From contig NZ_QUKD01000013.1 of assembly GCF_003480915.1 (NCBI RefSeq), forward strand, positions 62,001 to 126,000: DNA of 64,000 bases. Reading direction: 5' to 3'. This stretch comes from Parabacteroides sp. TM07-1AC. Its GTDB lineage: Bacteria > Bacteroidota > Bacteroidia > Bacteroidales > Tannerellaceae. The position numbers and the translations under genes were made by a program. Positions 1 through 7,704 of the stretch are shown here, one piece after another. Within the stretch, counting starts at the first letter, position 1. Each line of letters opens with the position of its first letter. The notes under the pieces are model-generated. The model worked only from the letters and a program-made list of their open reading frames with translations, searched no databases and was not told where the DNA came from.

Positions 1-1242
1 CAACTATTTTTCGCCTTATTGATTTTTATATTGGGCATCGAGGTCTTTTCCAAAAATAAAATAACCGGATGCCTACTGGGTATTATTCTATTCCAATATA
101 TAGCATCGGTGACACTACGTTATTATTATATCCAACATTTCGGAAATCCACTGGGATATAATCCGATCGATTCATGGCTATACCATTCAACAGGCGTTGC
201 GGTTCAGAACTATTCGCTGGAAGAATTCTTCACTTATCTGAAGAGTAATAGCTTTAATGTAGACGACTGGGGATTCCCTCTTGTTGTCTACTTTGCTTAC
301 CATATTTTGGGAGATAATATAGGAATCGATTTGCTATTACTTCTCAACATACTGGTTATCACAATCTCTTCATTCCGGCTATATCAGCTAGCCGGTTATT
401 TTTTGGACAAAAGTTATGCGCTCCTGGTTACATTTATTTGGGGGACGCTGCCGTTTCTGGCCTACACAACGGTAGTCGGGTTGAAAGAAAACTTTTTTCT
501 GTTCTTTACTATCTCGTCTTTATATTATATGTATAGGTATCTGCAAAAAAAGAACCTGAAAAATCTCCTGTACTTTCTGATCTATACTTCCGGGTTATTC
601 TTCTTCAGATATGCACTCGTTTTTATGATGTTCATTTCATTGATTACCGGTTTACTACTATTTAACAGCCAAAGTAGCAAAAGACTGAAATATCTGCTTA
701 TCGGAGCATGTGTTTTAGGTGGTTTTGCTTTCAAGATTGCCGTAGATCTTATCGCAACATTACAAGGAGGTTCTTATGAAGCTCTACTCGACGCAGTTGC
801 TTACCGGATCGGAGAAAATTCATACGGAGGTACTTTTACTATGTTGGTTAATTTTATAGCCATGCTAATTGGCCCCTTCCCCAACTTTATATCTGACAGT
901 GACAAGGCTAATTATATTACTATATACAGCTATACGGCATTTATAAAGATGCTGTTCTCCTTTTTTTATCTCTACGGAATCTGGTACATTTTCAAAAGGA
1001 AGCTTTACTATTATCTGCCGATGCTTGCTTTTATCTTTCTGCAAAGCATAATGATTTTCTTTACTTTCTATACGCTGCATATCCGTTATCAATTACCTCA
1101 TATCCCGTTTCAACTGATCATTGCCGGATACGGATTGAATGTATTCGTTCATCAGCAAAGCAAAGTTGGAAAGCGGATGCTCACGACTTATATAGGCGGT
1201 GTATTTATACTTATCCTCATCTATAATTTAAGATTATCATAA
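1..1242 (+). CDS. Wzy/EpsG-like polysaccharide polymerase, 5' partial
   Basis: The reading frame is open from base 1 and the first internal start (TTG at 19) has no special support, so the gene is cut by the left edge. The visible ~414 residues are a hydrophobic multi-pass membrane protein with about ten apparent membrane segments and no soluble catalytic domain. Length, topology and position just upstream of a glycosyltransferase in a capsule cluster fit an EpsG/Wzy-type repeat-unit polymerase, which joins undecaprenyl-linked oligosaccharides at the periplasmic face of the inner membrane. A flippase or membrane glycosyltransferase is possible, since this class has little sequence conservation. 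The stop TAA touches the ATG of the next gene, consistent with one operon. Confidence 0.6.
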   Translation, partial: QLFFALLIFILGIEVFSKNKITGCLLGIILFQYIASVTLRYYYIQHFGNPLGYNPIDSWLYHSTGVAVQNYSLEEFFTYLKSNSFNVDDWGFPLVVYFAYHILGDNIGIDLLLLLNILVITISSFRLYQLAGYFLDKSYALLVTFIWGTLPFLAYTTVVGLKENFFLFFTISSLYYMYRYLQKKNLKNLLYFLIYTSGLFFFRYALVFMMFISLITGLLLFNSQSSKRLKYLLIGACVLGGFAFKIAVDLIATLQGGSYEALLDAVAYRIGENSYGGTFTMLVNFIAMLIGPFPNFISDSDKANYITIYSYTAFIKMLFSFFYLYGIWYIFKRKLYYYLPMLAFIFLQSIMIFFTFYTLHIRYQLPHIPFQLIIAGYGLNVFVHQQSKVGKRMLTTYIGGVFILILIYNLRLS

Positions 1243-2319
1243 ATGAATTTACTGTTTGTTGTTCCGGACCTTTCGAATCTGGGAGGAGTTGCCAACCATT
1301 ATTCGGGATTACATGATTACTGGACTTTCCCCGTATCTTATGAATATTATGGGAAACGGAAAGGAATTCCGGCCATCATCTGTTTCCCTTTCGATATCCT
1401 CAAATACATATTCAAACTGATGTTCTGCCGGATAGATATCGTATTCGTCAATCCTTCATTAAGAAGGTATCAACTGATACGGGACGGCATATACATTTTA
1501 CTGGCTAAACTATTCCGCAAAAAGGTCGTGACTTTTATTCATGGCTGGGATACGAGCCTGGCCTCTGTTCTGATCAGGAAACCCGGATTGTTTAAATATG
1601 TATATAATAAATCCTCTCTCCTGTTTGTCTTATCCAGTGAATTCCAGAAACAACTAATTCGTATGGGGATTACCAGTCCCATCAGGTTAACTACCACCAA
1701 AGTGGATGACAAACTTCTGAAAACCTTCGATATTAACCATAGGAATGGTGAAATACGGCAAATACTCTTTCTGGCACGGATTATCAAAACCAAAGGAATT
1801 TTCATTGCACTAGATACTTTCAGACTATTGAAAAAAGAATTTCCCTGGCTGAAACTATTGATTTGCGGAGAGGGTTCTGACCGAATCAAAGCCGAAGAAT
1901 ATATTTTGCAAAATCATCTGGAGGATGTCCTGTTTACTGGAGCTGTTTCAGGTAACACTCTGATCAACGCTTTCAAAAACAGCGATCTATACATCCTTCC
2001 TTCCTATGAAGAAGGTATGGCGACTTCCATTCTGGAAGCAATGGCTTTCGGTCTGCCGATCGTTTCAAGACCTGTCGGAGGTATCGTCGATTACTTTATC
2101 GAAGGAGAAATGGGTTATCTGATCCCGACCCTCAACGCACAGGATTTCTATGAAGCCATCAGACAACTGATAGTAAATCCTAAACTCACCCGAACAATAT
2201 CAGAGACCAATCACCGATATGCCTTGGAGCATTTCCTTGCTTCTACCGTTGCCAAGTGTTTGGAAACGGCATTATCAGAAGTGTTTCATCCTGATGAAAC
2301 AACTGTTCCACTTAGGTGA
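1243..2319 (+). CDS. Glycosyltransferase family 4 (GT-B fold)
   Basis: 358 residues. The C-terminal half has the GT4 signature: a nucleotide-sugar loop near 'GEGSDR' and the E-x7-E motif in 'EEGMATSILEAMAFGLP', followed by 'GGIVDYFIEGEMGYL'. It probably adds a sugar to the lipid-linked capsule repeat unit on the cytoplasmic face. The ATG follows the previous stop with no gap and the strand is shared with six further capsule genes. The last ~12 codons (SEVFHPDETTVPLR) lie inside a 22-bp-period repeat island, so this C-terminus looks acquired by repeat growth and should not be conserved in homologues. Donor and acceptor sugars cannot be read. Confidence 0.85.
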   Translation: MNLLFVVPDLSNLGGVANHYSGLHDYWTFPVSYEYYGKRKGIPAIICFPFDILKYIFKLMFCRIDIVFVNPSLRRYQLIRDGIYILLAKLFRKKVVTFIHGWDTSLASVLIRKPGLFKYVYNKSSLLFVLSSEFQKQLIRMGITSPIRLTTTKVDDKLLKTFDINHRNGEIRQILFLARIIKTKGIFIALDTFRLLKKEFPWLKLLICGEGSDRIKAEEYILQNHLEDVLFTGAVSGNTLINAFKNSDLYILPSYEEGMATSILEAMAFGLPIVSRPVGGIVDYFIEGEMGYLIPTLNAQDFYEAIRQLIVNPKLTRTISETNHRYALEHFLASTVAKCLETALSEVFHPDETTVPLR

Positions 2320-2360
2320 AACAACTGTTTCTACCATATGAAACACTTGTTCCAATATAA
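2282..2360. repeat. 22-bp-period palindromic repeat island, word TGAAACAACTGTTYC
   Basis: TGAAAC recurs at 2295, 2317 and 2339, exactly 22 bases apart. The first copy is the right half of a perfect 9+2+9 inverted repeat at 2282-2301 (TGTTTCATC, CT, GATGAAACA). The second unit is itself palindromic (GAAACA AC TGTTTC, 2318-2331). The island covers the last codons of the upstream glycosyltransferase, the spacer and the upstream in-frame ATG of the next gene. Confidence 0.85.
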
Positions 2361-2388
2361 AGAAAACAATGAAACACAAATAAGGAAT

Positions 2389-3096
2389 ATGCAAAAAAAA
2401 CAAGTTACATTAAATGGTATAAAGGTTTTCCCCTTTATTTCTGCCCAAGAGCTTTTACAATATGTAAATAGCCGGAAAGGAATCTTAATAGCTATCAACG
2501 CAGAAAAGATATTACATGCAACCAGCCAGACGCGCGATATCATAAACCGGAACATCGGTTATTGTGACGGATATGGAGCCGTTATGGCGCTGAAAAAGAA
2601 AGGTTATAAAAATGTAGCTAAGATTCCAGGCTGTGAATTATGGCTGAAAATAACAGCTGCATTGTATGATAAAAATAAAACATTCTATCTGGTTGGCAGT
2701 ACACAGGAAGTCATCGAACAAACCATCAGCAAATTAAAACAGGAGTATCCTGGTATCCGATTCGCCAATTATCGAAACGGATATATCAAATCCGAAGAAG
2801 AGAAAGCGGCGTTACTCGCCGATATCCAAAGTAAGAAACCTGATGTCGTATTTGTTGCCATGGGATCACCTAAACAGGAGTTGCTTATGGAGGAAATGTT
2901 CAAAGTACATCCGGCCATCTACCAAGGATTGGGTGGAAGTTTCGATGTCTATACCGGTCAGGTCAAACGTGCTCCAAAATGGTGGGTCGACCATAACCTG
3001 GAGTTTGCTTACCGTCTGATAAAACAACCCAGCCGTATCAAACGGCAAATCCATCTGATCCGCTTTTTAATATTAGTCAAACTAGGTAAAATATAA
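2389..3096 (+). CDS. WecG/TagA/CpsF family glycosyltransferase
   Basis: 235 residues from the chosen start. Family marks: 'NAEKILHA' near the N-terminus, 'GYCDGYGAVMALKKKG', 'KIPGCELW', 'GSPKQELLM' and 'GLGGSFDVYTGQVKRAPKWW'. Relatives transfer N-acetylmannosaminuronate or N-acetylmannosamine to lipid-linked GlcNAc. That fits the next gene, a UDP-GlcNAc 2-epimerase that makes UDP-ManNAc. An in-frame ATG at 2338 would add 17 residues, but it lies inside the repeat island and encodes sequence outside the domain. ATG 2389 is preceded by AAGGA and leads directly into 'KVTLNG'-type family sequence (here QVTLNGIKVFPF). Confidence 0.85.
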   Translation: MQKKQVTLNGIKVFPFISAQELLQYVNSRKGILIAINAEKILHATSQTRDIINRNIGYCDGYGAVMALKKKGYKNVAKIPGCELWLKITAALYDKNKTFYLVGSTQEVIEQTISKLKQEYPGIRFANYRNGYIKSEEEKAALLADIQSKKPDVVFVAMGSPKQELLMEEMFKVHPAIYQGLGGSFDVYTGQVKRAPKWWVDHNLEFAYRLIKQPSRIKRQIHLIRFLILVKLGKI

Positions 3097-3107
3097 TCAA
3101 CACAAGT

Positions 3108-4268
3108 ATGAAAAAAGTAATGTTAGTATTCGGCACTCGTCCCGAAGCAATCAAAATGGCTCCGCTCATTAAAGAATATCAGAAATATCCGGAAGATTTC
3201 CAGACCATCGTATGCGTCACAGGACAACATAGGGAGATGTTGGACCAAGTCCTTCATATCTTCGACATCCACCCTGATTACGATTTGAATATAATGAAAC
3301 AAGGACAGGATTTATATGATGTAACCGCCCGGGTTCTGACTGGTATGCGGGAGGTCTTATCCGAATCACGTCCGGACCTCGTGCTGGTACACGGAGATAC
3401 CACCACCTCTACCGCTGCTGCCCTCGCCGCGTTCTATCAGCAAATCCCTGTCGGACATGTAGAGGCAGGCTTGCGGACACATAATATATACAGCCCGTGG
3501 CCGGAAGAAATGAACCGGCAACTTACCGGACGAATCGCTTCCATTCATTTCTCCCCCACACAATTAAGCAAAAAAAATTTACTGGACGAAAATATTGCAG
3601 AAAAGAATATCATCGTTACGGGAAATACGGTCATCGATGCCTTGTATCAGATGGTAGAAAAAATAAAAAAGAATGAAGAATTAAGGCAACAACTGGAGAA
3701 TGAACTGAATAGATCCGGATATAAAATCTCACGGTTAACCGAACAAAGTAACCGGAAATTGGTTTTAATAACAGGTCATCGTCGTGAGAACTTCGGAAAA
3801 GGATTTATTTCTATATGCAAAGCGATTAAGACATTAGCCGAGAATCATCCGGATATCGACTTTGTATATCCAATGCATCTGAATCCGAATGTACGGCAAC
3901 CGATCCGGGAAATATTCGGAGATTCAAAACCATCCAATATGTTCTTTATAGAACCTTTGGAATATTTACCGTTCATCTATCTGATGGAACTGTCAACACT
4001 TGTTCTTACAGATAGCGGAGGTATTCAGGAAGAAGCACCAGGACTGGGAAAACCGGTTTTGGTCATGCGTGAAACAACAGAACGCCCGGAAGCATTAAAC
4101 GCCGGAACTGTCAGGTTAGTCGGAACGGACTTCAACAAGATCGTAGCGGAGACATCCCGACTACTGGAAGACAGTACGTATTATGATCAAATGAGTAAAG
4201 CCGTGAATCCGTATGGAGATGGGTTCGCTTGCCAGAGAATCGTAACAAAAACAAAAGAAATTGTATGA
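3108..4268 (+). CDS. wecB: UDP-N-acetylglucosamine 2-epimerase (non-hydrolysing)
   Basis: 386 residues, the usual length. It interconverts UDP-GlcNAc and UDP-ManNAc in the cytoplasm. Visible family motifs: 'FGTRPEAIKMAPL' at the N-terminus, 'VHGDTTTSTAAALAAFY', 'HVEAGLRT', 'PEEMNRQLTGRIA', 'GNTVIDAL', 'TGHRREN', and 'TDSGGIQEEAPGLGKPVLVM' followed by 'ETTERPEA'. It lies 11 bases after the WecG-like gene, so the pair plausibly makes and transfers ManNAc or an oxidised derivative into the capsule repeat. The stop overlaps the ATG of the export gene (ATGA). Confidence 0.95.
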   Translation: MKKVMLVFGTRPEAIKMAPLIKEYQKYPEDFQTIVCVTGQHREMLDQVLHIFDIHPDYDLNIMKQGQDLYDVTARVLTGMREVLSESRPDLVLVHGDTTTSTAAALAAFYQQIPVGHVEAGLRTHNIYSPWPEEMNRQLTGRIASIHFSPTQLSKKNLLDENIAEKNIIVTGNTVIDALYQMVEKIKKNEELRQQLENELNRSGYKISRLTEQSNRKLVLITGHRRENFGKGFISICKAIKTLAENHPDIDFVYPMHLNPNVRQPIREIFGDSKPSNMFFIEPLEYLPFIYLMELSTLVLTDSGGIQEEAPGLGKPVLVMRETTERPEALNAGTVRLVGTDFNKIVAETSRLLEDSTYYDQMSKAVNPYGDGFACQRIVTKTKEIV

Positions 4269-6658
4269 ACACTGTAAAAAGGTACTCTTTTTGTATTTTC
4301 TGTCTTTTAATATGTACCGGCATCAAAGCACAGGTATCTCAGGAGCTACTGGATAAAGCCCGGCAGGCAGGTATGTCGGAGGAGCAGATTCAGCAGGAAA
4401 TGTCAAAATACATCGATAAGACGAAAACGTCAACAACTACCCAACAATCCCAAACAGAACAATTCATTCCGGAAAAAGAGATTCCCGGCCGGGCACCTCT
4501 TACCAATAAAGAATTACCTCCCCTGGAACTCCAGCGAGAAGAGAATAAGCCGGAGCAGAAACTGGAAGATATCGTATTCGGACGTGAAATATTCTCAGAA
4601 AAGAATCTGACTTTTGAACCGGTCTTAAATATTCCGACGCCCGTTAATTACCGGCTTTCAGCCGGTGATGAAGTACTCATCCATGTATGGGGAGATTCGG
4701 AATTAAACCTGAAACTGACAATATCGCCCGATGGAACAATTATTATACCCGATATCGGACCTGTCACCCTTAGCGGACTGACCATAGAAGCTGCCGAACA
4801 ACGGATACGACAGGAACTCGGCCGCATTATGGCTACTATAGACGGCAGGGAGCCTAATACATTTGTATCGGTCAGTCTTGGACAGATCCGCAGCATCAAG
4901 GTCAACATTGTCGGTGAGGCAGTAGTTCCCGGAACTTACACATTGACCTCACTTGCCACTCTGTTCAATGCCTTATACGCTGCCGGTGGAGTAAACAACA
5001 TCGGTTCGCTGCGTAGTATCAAAGTATACCGTAACAGTAAAGAAATTGCCAATCTGGATGTTTATAATTATTTGCTCCACGGCGAATACAATACAAATAT
5101 ACGACTGGAAGATAACGATATGATCATCATCGGTCCGTATGAACAGCTCGTAGTAGCCAAAGGAAAAATAAAACGCAATCGAATCTTTGAATTAAAAAAG
5201 GGAGAAACTCTTTCACAATTACTGGATATGGCGGGAGGATTTACCGGAGATGCATACACCAGGGATGTTACCGTAAAAAGAAAATCCGGAACACGTTATC
5301 AGATTGCAACAGTTACAGAGGAACAGTTCCCCACATTCACATTTCATGACGGTGACTCACTACTGGTTGACTCTGTCATTCCTTTTTACGAAAATAGATT
5401 AACCATCTCCGGTGCCATATGGCGTCCGGGAGAATATGAACTGAGTCCTTCTGTCCATACAGTCAAACAATTGATACAGCAGGCTGCCGGTTTAAAAGGA
5501 GATGAATTTACAGGGCGAGCTCAAATTACCCGCCTGAACCCCGATTTCACACATTCTGTCATTGCGATCAATATACAAGATATATTGAACGGCACCTCAC
5601 CGGACATTGAGTTACAGAACGAAGACCAGTTATATATCCCCTCACTGTTTGATTTGCGGGAGCCTTATACGATCAAGATTGGAGGAGCCGTGAACCAGCC
5701 GGATACCGTCTTACCCTATCGTAAGAATATGACAATAGAGGATGCGATCGTACTGGCAGGAGGATTACAGGAAGCGGCGGCAACTGTCAATGTGGAAGTT
5801 GCCAGGCGCATAAAAAATCCCCAATCCTCCCAAAGTACGGAACAAATAGCCAAAGTGTTCAAGTTTACCCTAAAAGATGGCTTGGAAATAACCTCTGGTG
5901 ACACATTATTCACATTGGATCCTTTTGACGAAGTATATGTCCGTTTCTCTCCGGAATACCAAAAGCAACAAGTTGTGAAAGTGAACGGCGAAATTATGTT
6001 TGCCGGAAGCTATGCTCTTCCGCATAAAAACACACGATTAAGCGATCTGATCAAAGAGTCGGGAGGTATCACCCCGGGAGCCTATGTAAAAGGAGCCAGC
6101 CTAAAACGAAAACTCAGCGACGACGAGATCAGACAGGTCGAAACTCTTTTACAATTAAGCAATTCCAATAAACAAAGTAAAGATTCGATCGCCTTATCGA
6201 TGGCAGACATACATGATTATCCGGTCGGTATCGACCTGGAGAAAGCACTGTCTCATCCGGGATGTACGGAGGACCTGGTTTTACAGGATGGAGACATTCT
6301 ATATATTCCTCAGTTACAAAGCACCGTAAAGATCAGTGGAGCAGTAACCTATCCTAACAGTATCACTTATAACAAAGGAATGTCGGTTCGCGATTGTCTC
6401 TCACAAGCCGGAGGTTATAACGATCTTTCCCGCAAATATCCGATCGTCATTTACATGAACGGACAGGTTGCAACAACCCGAAGGACCGGAATATTCTTTA
6501 AGCGATATCCGAAAGTCGAACCCGGATGTGAAATTGTCGTACCAAGCAAATCGCAGCGTAACCGTGGAGCCAGCTTATCAGAAATAATGAGTATCAGCAG
6601 TTCTGCAACATCAATGGCTGCAATGGTAACTTCCATCATAAATATGATTAAAAAATAA
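4265..6658 (+). CDS. Wza-like SLBB-domain polysaccharide export protein
   Basis: 797 residues. The start is ATG 4265, overlapping the wecB stop, because it opens a signal peptide (NTVKRYSFCIFCLLICTGIKAQ region); a start at 4229 would place twelve hydrophilic residues before it. A coiled or low-complexity linker follows, then a Poly_export domain around 'VNYRLSAGDEVLIHVWGDSE', then several SLBB (ubiquitin-like) repeats recognisable by 'GAVxxPG'-like turns ('VGEAVVPGTYTL', 'SGAIWRPGEYEL', 'GGAVNQPDTVLPY', 'NGEIMFAGSYAL', 'SGAVTYPNSITY'). The C-terminus is Ser/Met-rich and may be a short membrane segment. Known role of the family: outer-membrane channel for capsule export, partnered with the downstream Wzz. 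Confidence 0.92.
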   Translation: MNTVKRYSFCIFCLLICTGIKAQVSQELLDKARQAGMSEEQIQQEMSKYIDKTKTSTTTQQSQTEQFIPEKEIPGRAPLTNKELPPLELQREENKPEQKLEDIVFGREIFSEKNLTFEPVLNIPTPVNYRLSAGDEVLIHVWGDSELNLKLTISPDGTIIIPDIGPVTLSGLTIEAAEQRIRQELGRIMATIDGREPNTFVSVSLGQIRSIKVNIVGEAVVPGTYTLTSLATLFNALYAAGGVNNIGSLRSIKVYRNSKEIANLDVYNYLLHGEYNTNIRLEDNDMIIIGPYEQLVVAKGKIKRNRIFELKKGETLSQLLDMAGGFTGDAYTRDVTVKRKSGTRYQIATVTEEQFPTFTFHDGDSLLVDSVIPFYENRLTISGAIWRPGEYELSPSVHTVKQLIQQAAGLKGDEFTGRAQITRLNPDFTHSVIAINIQDILNGTSPDIELQNEDQLYIPSLFDLREPYTIKIGGAVNQPDTVLPYRKNMTIEDAIVLAGGLQEAAATVNVEVARRIKNPQSSQSTEQIAKVFKFTLKDGLEITSGDTLFTLDPFDEVYVRFSPEYQKQQVVKVNGEIMFAGSYALPHKNTRLSDLIKESGGITPGAYVKGASLKRKLSDDEIRQVETLLQLSNSNKQSKDSIALSMADIHDYPVGIDLEKALSHPGCTEDLVLQDGDILYIPQLQSTVKISGAVTYPNSITYNKGMSVRDCLSQAGGYNDLSRKYPIVIYMNGQVATTRRTGIFFKRYPKVEPGCEIVVPSKSQRNRGASLSEIMSISSSATSMAAMVTSIINMIKK

Positions 6659-6663
6659 TATCC

Positions 6664-7704
6664 ATGGGTAATGAAATTAGACTACTCCTGTATGCATGGA
6701 AAAAGCGAATGTTATTTCTAAAAACGTGTGGAACTGCTATTATCATCGGTTTGATTATAGCAGTCAGCATTCCCAAAGAATATATAACTACCGCTAAACT
6801 GGCTCCGGAAACAAATGATAATACCAAAAAGGTCGGAGATTTAGGGGGACTGGCAGCGATGGCAGGTATCAACCTGAATAATACAGGCAGTTCCGACGCC
6901 ATCTCTCCCGAACTGTATCCGGATGTTGTTCAAAGCATACCTTTTCTGGTTGAATTATTTCCTGTGCAAGTTACAGATAAAAAAGGGACACTCCACTTGT
7001 CAGTGTATGATTACATCAGTAAACACCAGCGTGAAGCCTGGTGGAACTATATATTGGGCATTCCTTCCCGAGGACTGACAGCTATAAAACAACTGTTTTC
7101 CGAAAAAAGAGAACAATCGGATGAAGTGAATCCTTTCTATCTGACAGGCGAGCAGCAACAGGTTATAAATGGATTAAGAAATCGTATATCCATCTTTGTC
7201 GACAAAAAAACAATGGTAATAACGATTAATGTCCGTATGCAAGATCCTGTCATTTCTGCAACATTAACAGATGTCATATTGGAGAAACTCCAGACCTATA
7301 TTACCAGCTATCGGACCCAAAAGGCAAAACAAGATTTGAAATTTACAGAAAAAGTGTATGCAGAAGCCCGGGATGCCTATTATAAATCCCAACAGGCATA
7401 CGCAAAATTCGAGGATTCCAACAAAAATATCATATCTGCCAGCTACCGCACGGAACAGGAACGCCTAAAAAACGAAATGACATTAACATTCAATGTCTAC
7501 AACTCACTGGCACAAAAATATGAACAGGATAAACTAAAAGTACAGGAGCAAACGCCGGTATATGCAATTATCGACCCTGCTACTGTACCTTTAAAAGCAA
7601 TCTCTCCTAATAAAGTGATTATTATAATGGCATTCCTCTTTATGGCATTAGTAGCCACTATAGGATACCTGTTTATAAAAGATAATACTGTCAGGACCGA
7701 CTGA
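6664..7704 (+). CDS. Wzz-type chain-length determinant / capsule co-polymerase
   Basis: 346 residues with the polysaccharide co-polymerase layout: one membrane helix near residues 17-37, a long periplasmic segment with helical coiled regions ('KQDLKFTEKVYAEARDAYYK'), and a second helix near 318-340, followed by a short tail. No kinase (Wzc) domain is fused. It sets polymer length together with the polymerase and export channel. Six bases separate it from the export gene, making it the last gene of the capsule operon here. Its 3' end overlaps the convergent fkp gene by 14 bases. Confidence 0.88.
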   Translation: MGNEIRLLLYAWKKRMLFLKTCGTAIIIGLIIAVSIPKEYITTAKLAPETNDNTKKVGDLGGLAAMAGINLNNTGSSDAISPELYPDVVQSIPFLVELFPVQVTDKKGTLHLSVYDYISKHQREAWWNYILGIPSRGLTAIKQLFSEKREQSDEVNPFYLTGEQQQVINGLRNRISIFVDKKTMVITINVRMQDPVISATLTDVILEKLQTYITSYRTQKAKQDLKFTEKVYAEARDAYYKSQQAYAKFEDSNKNIISASYRTEQERLKNEMTLTFNVYNSLAQKYEQDKLKVQEQTPVYAIIDPATVPLKAISPNKVIIIMAFLFMALVATIGYLFIKDNTVRTD

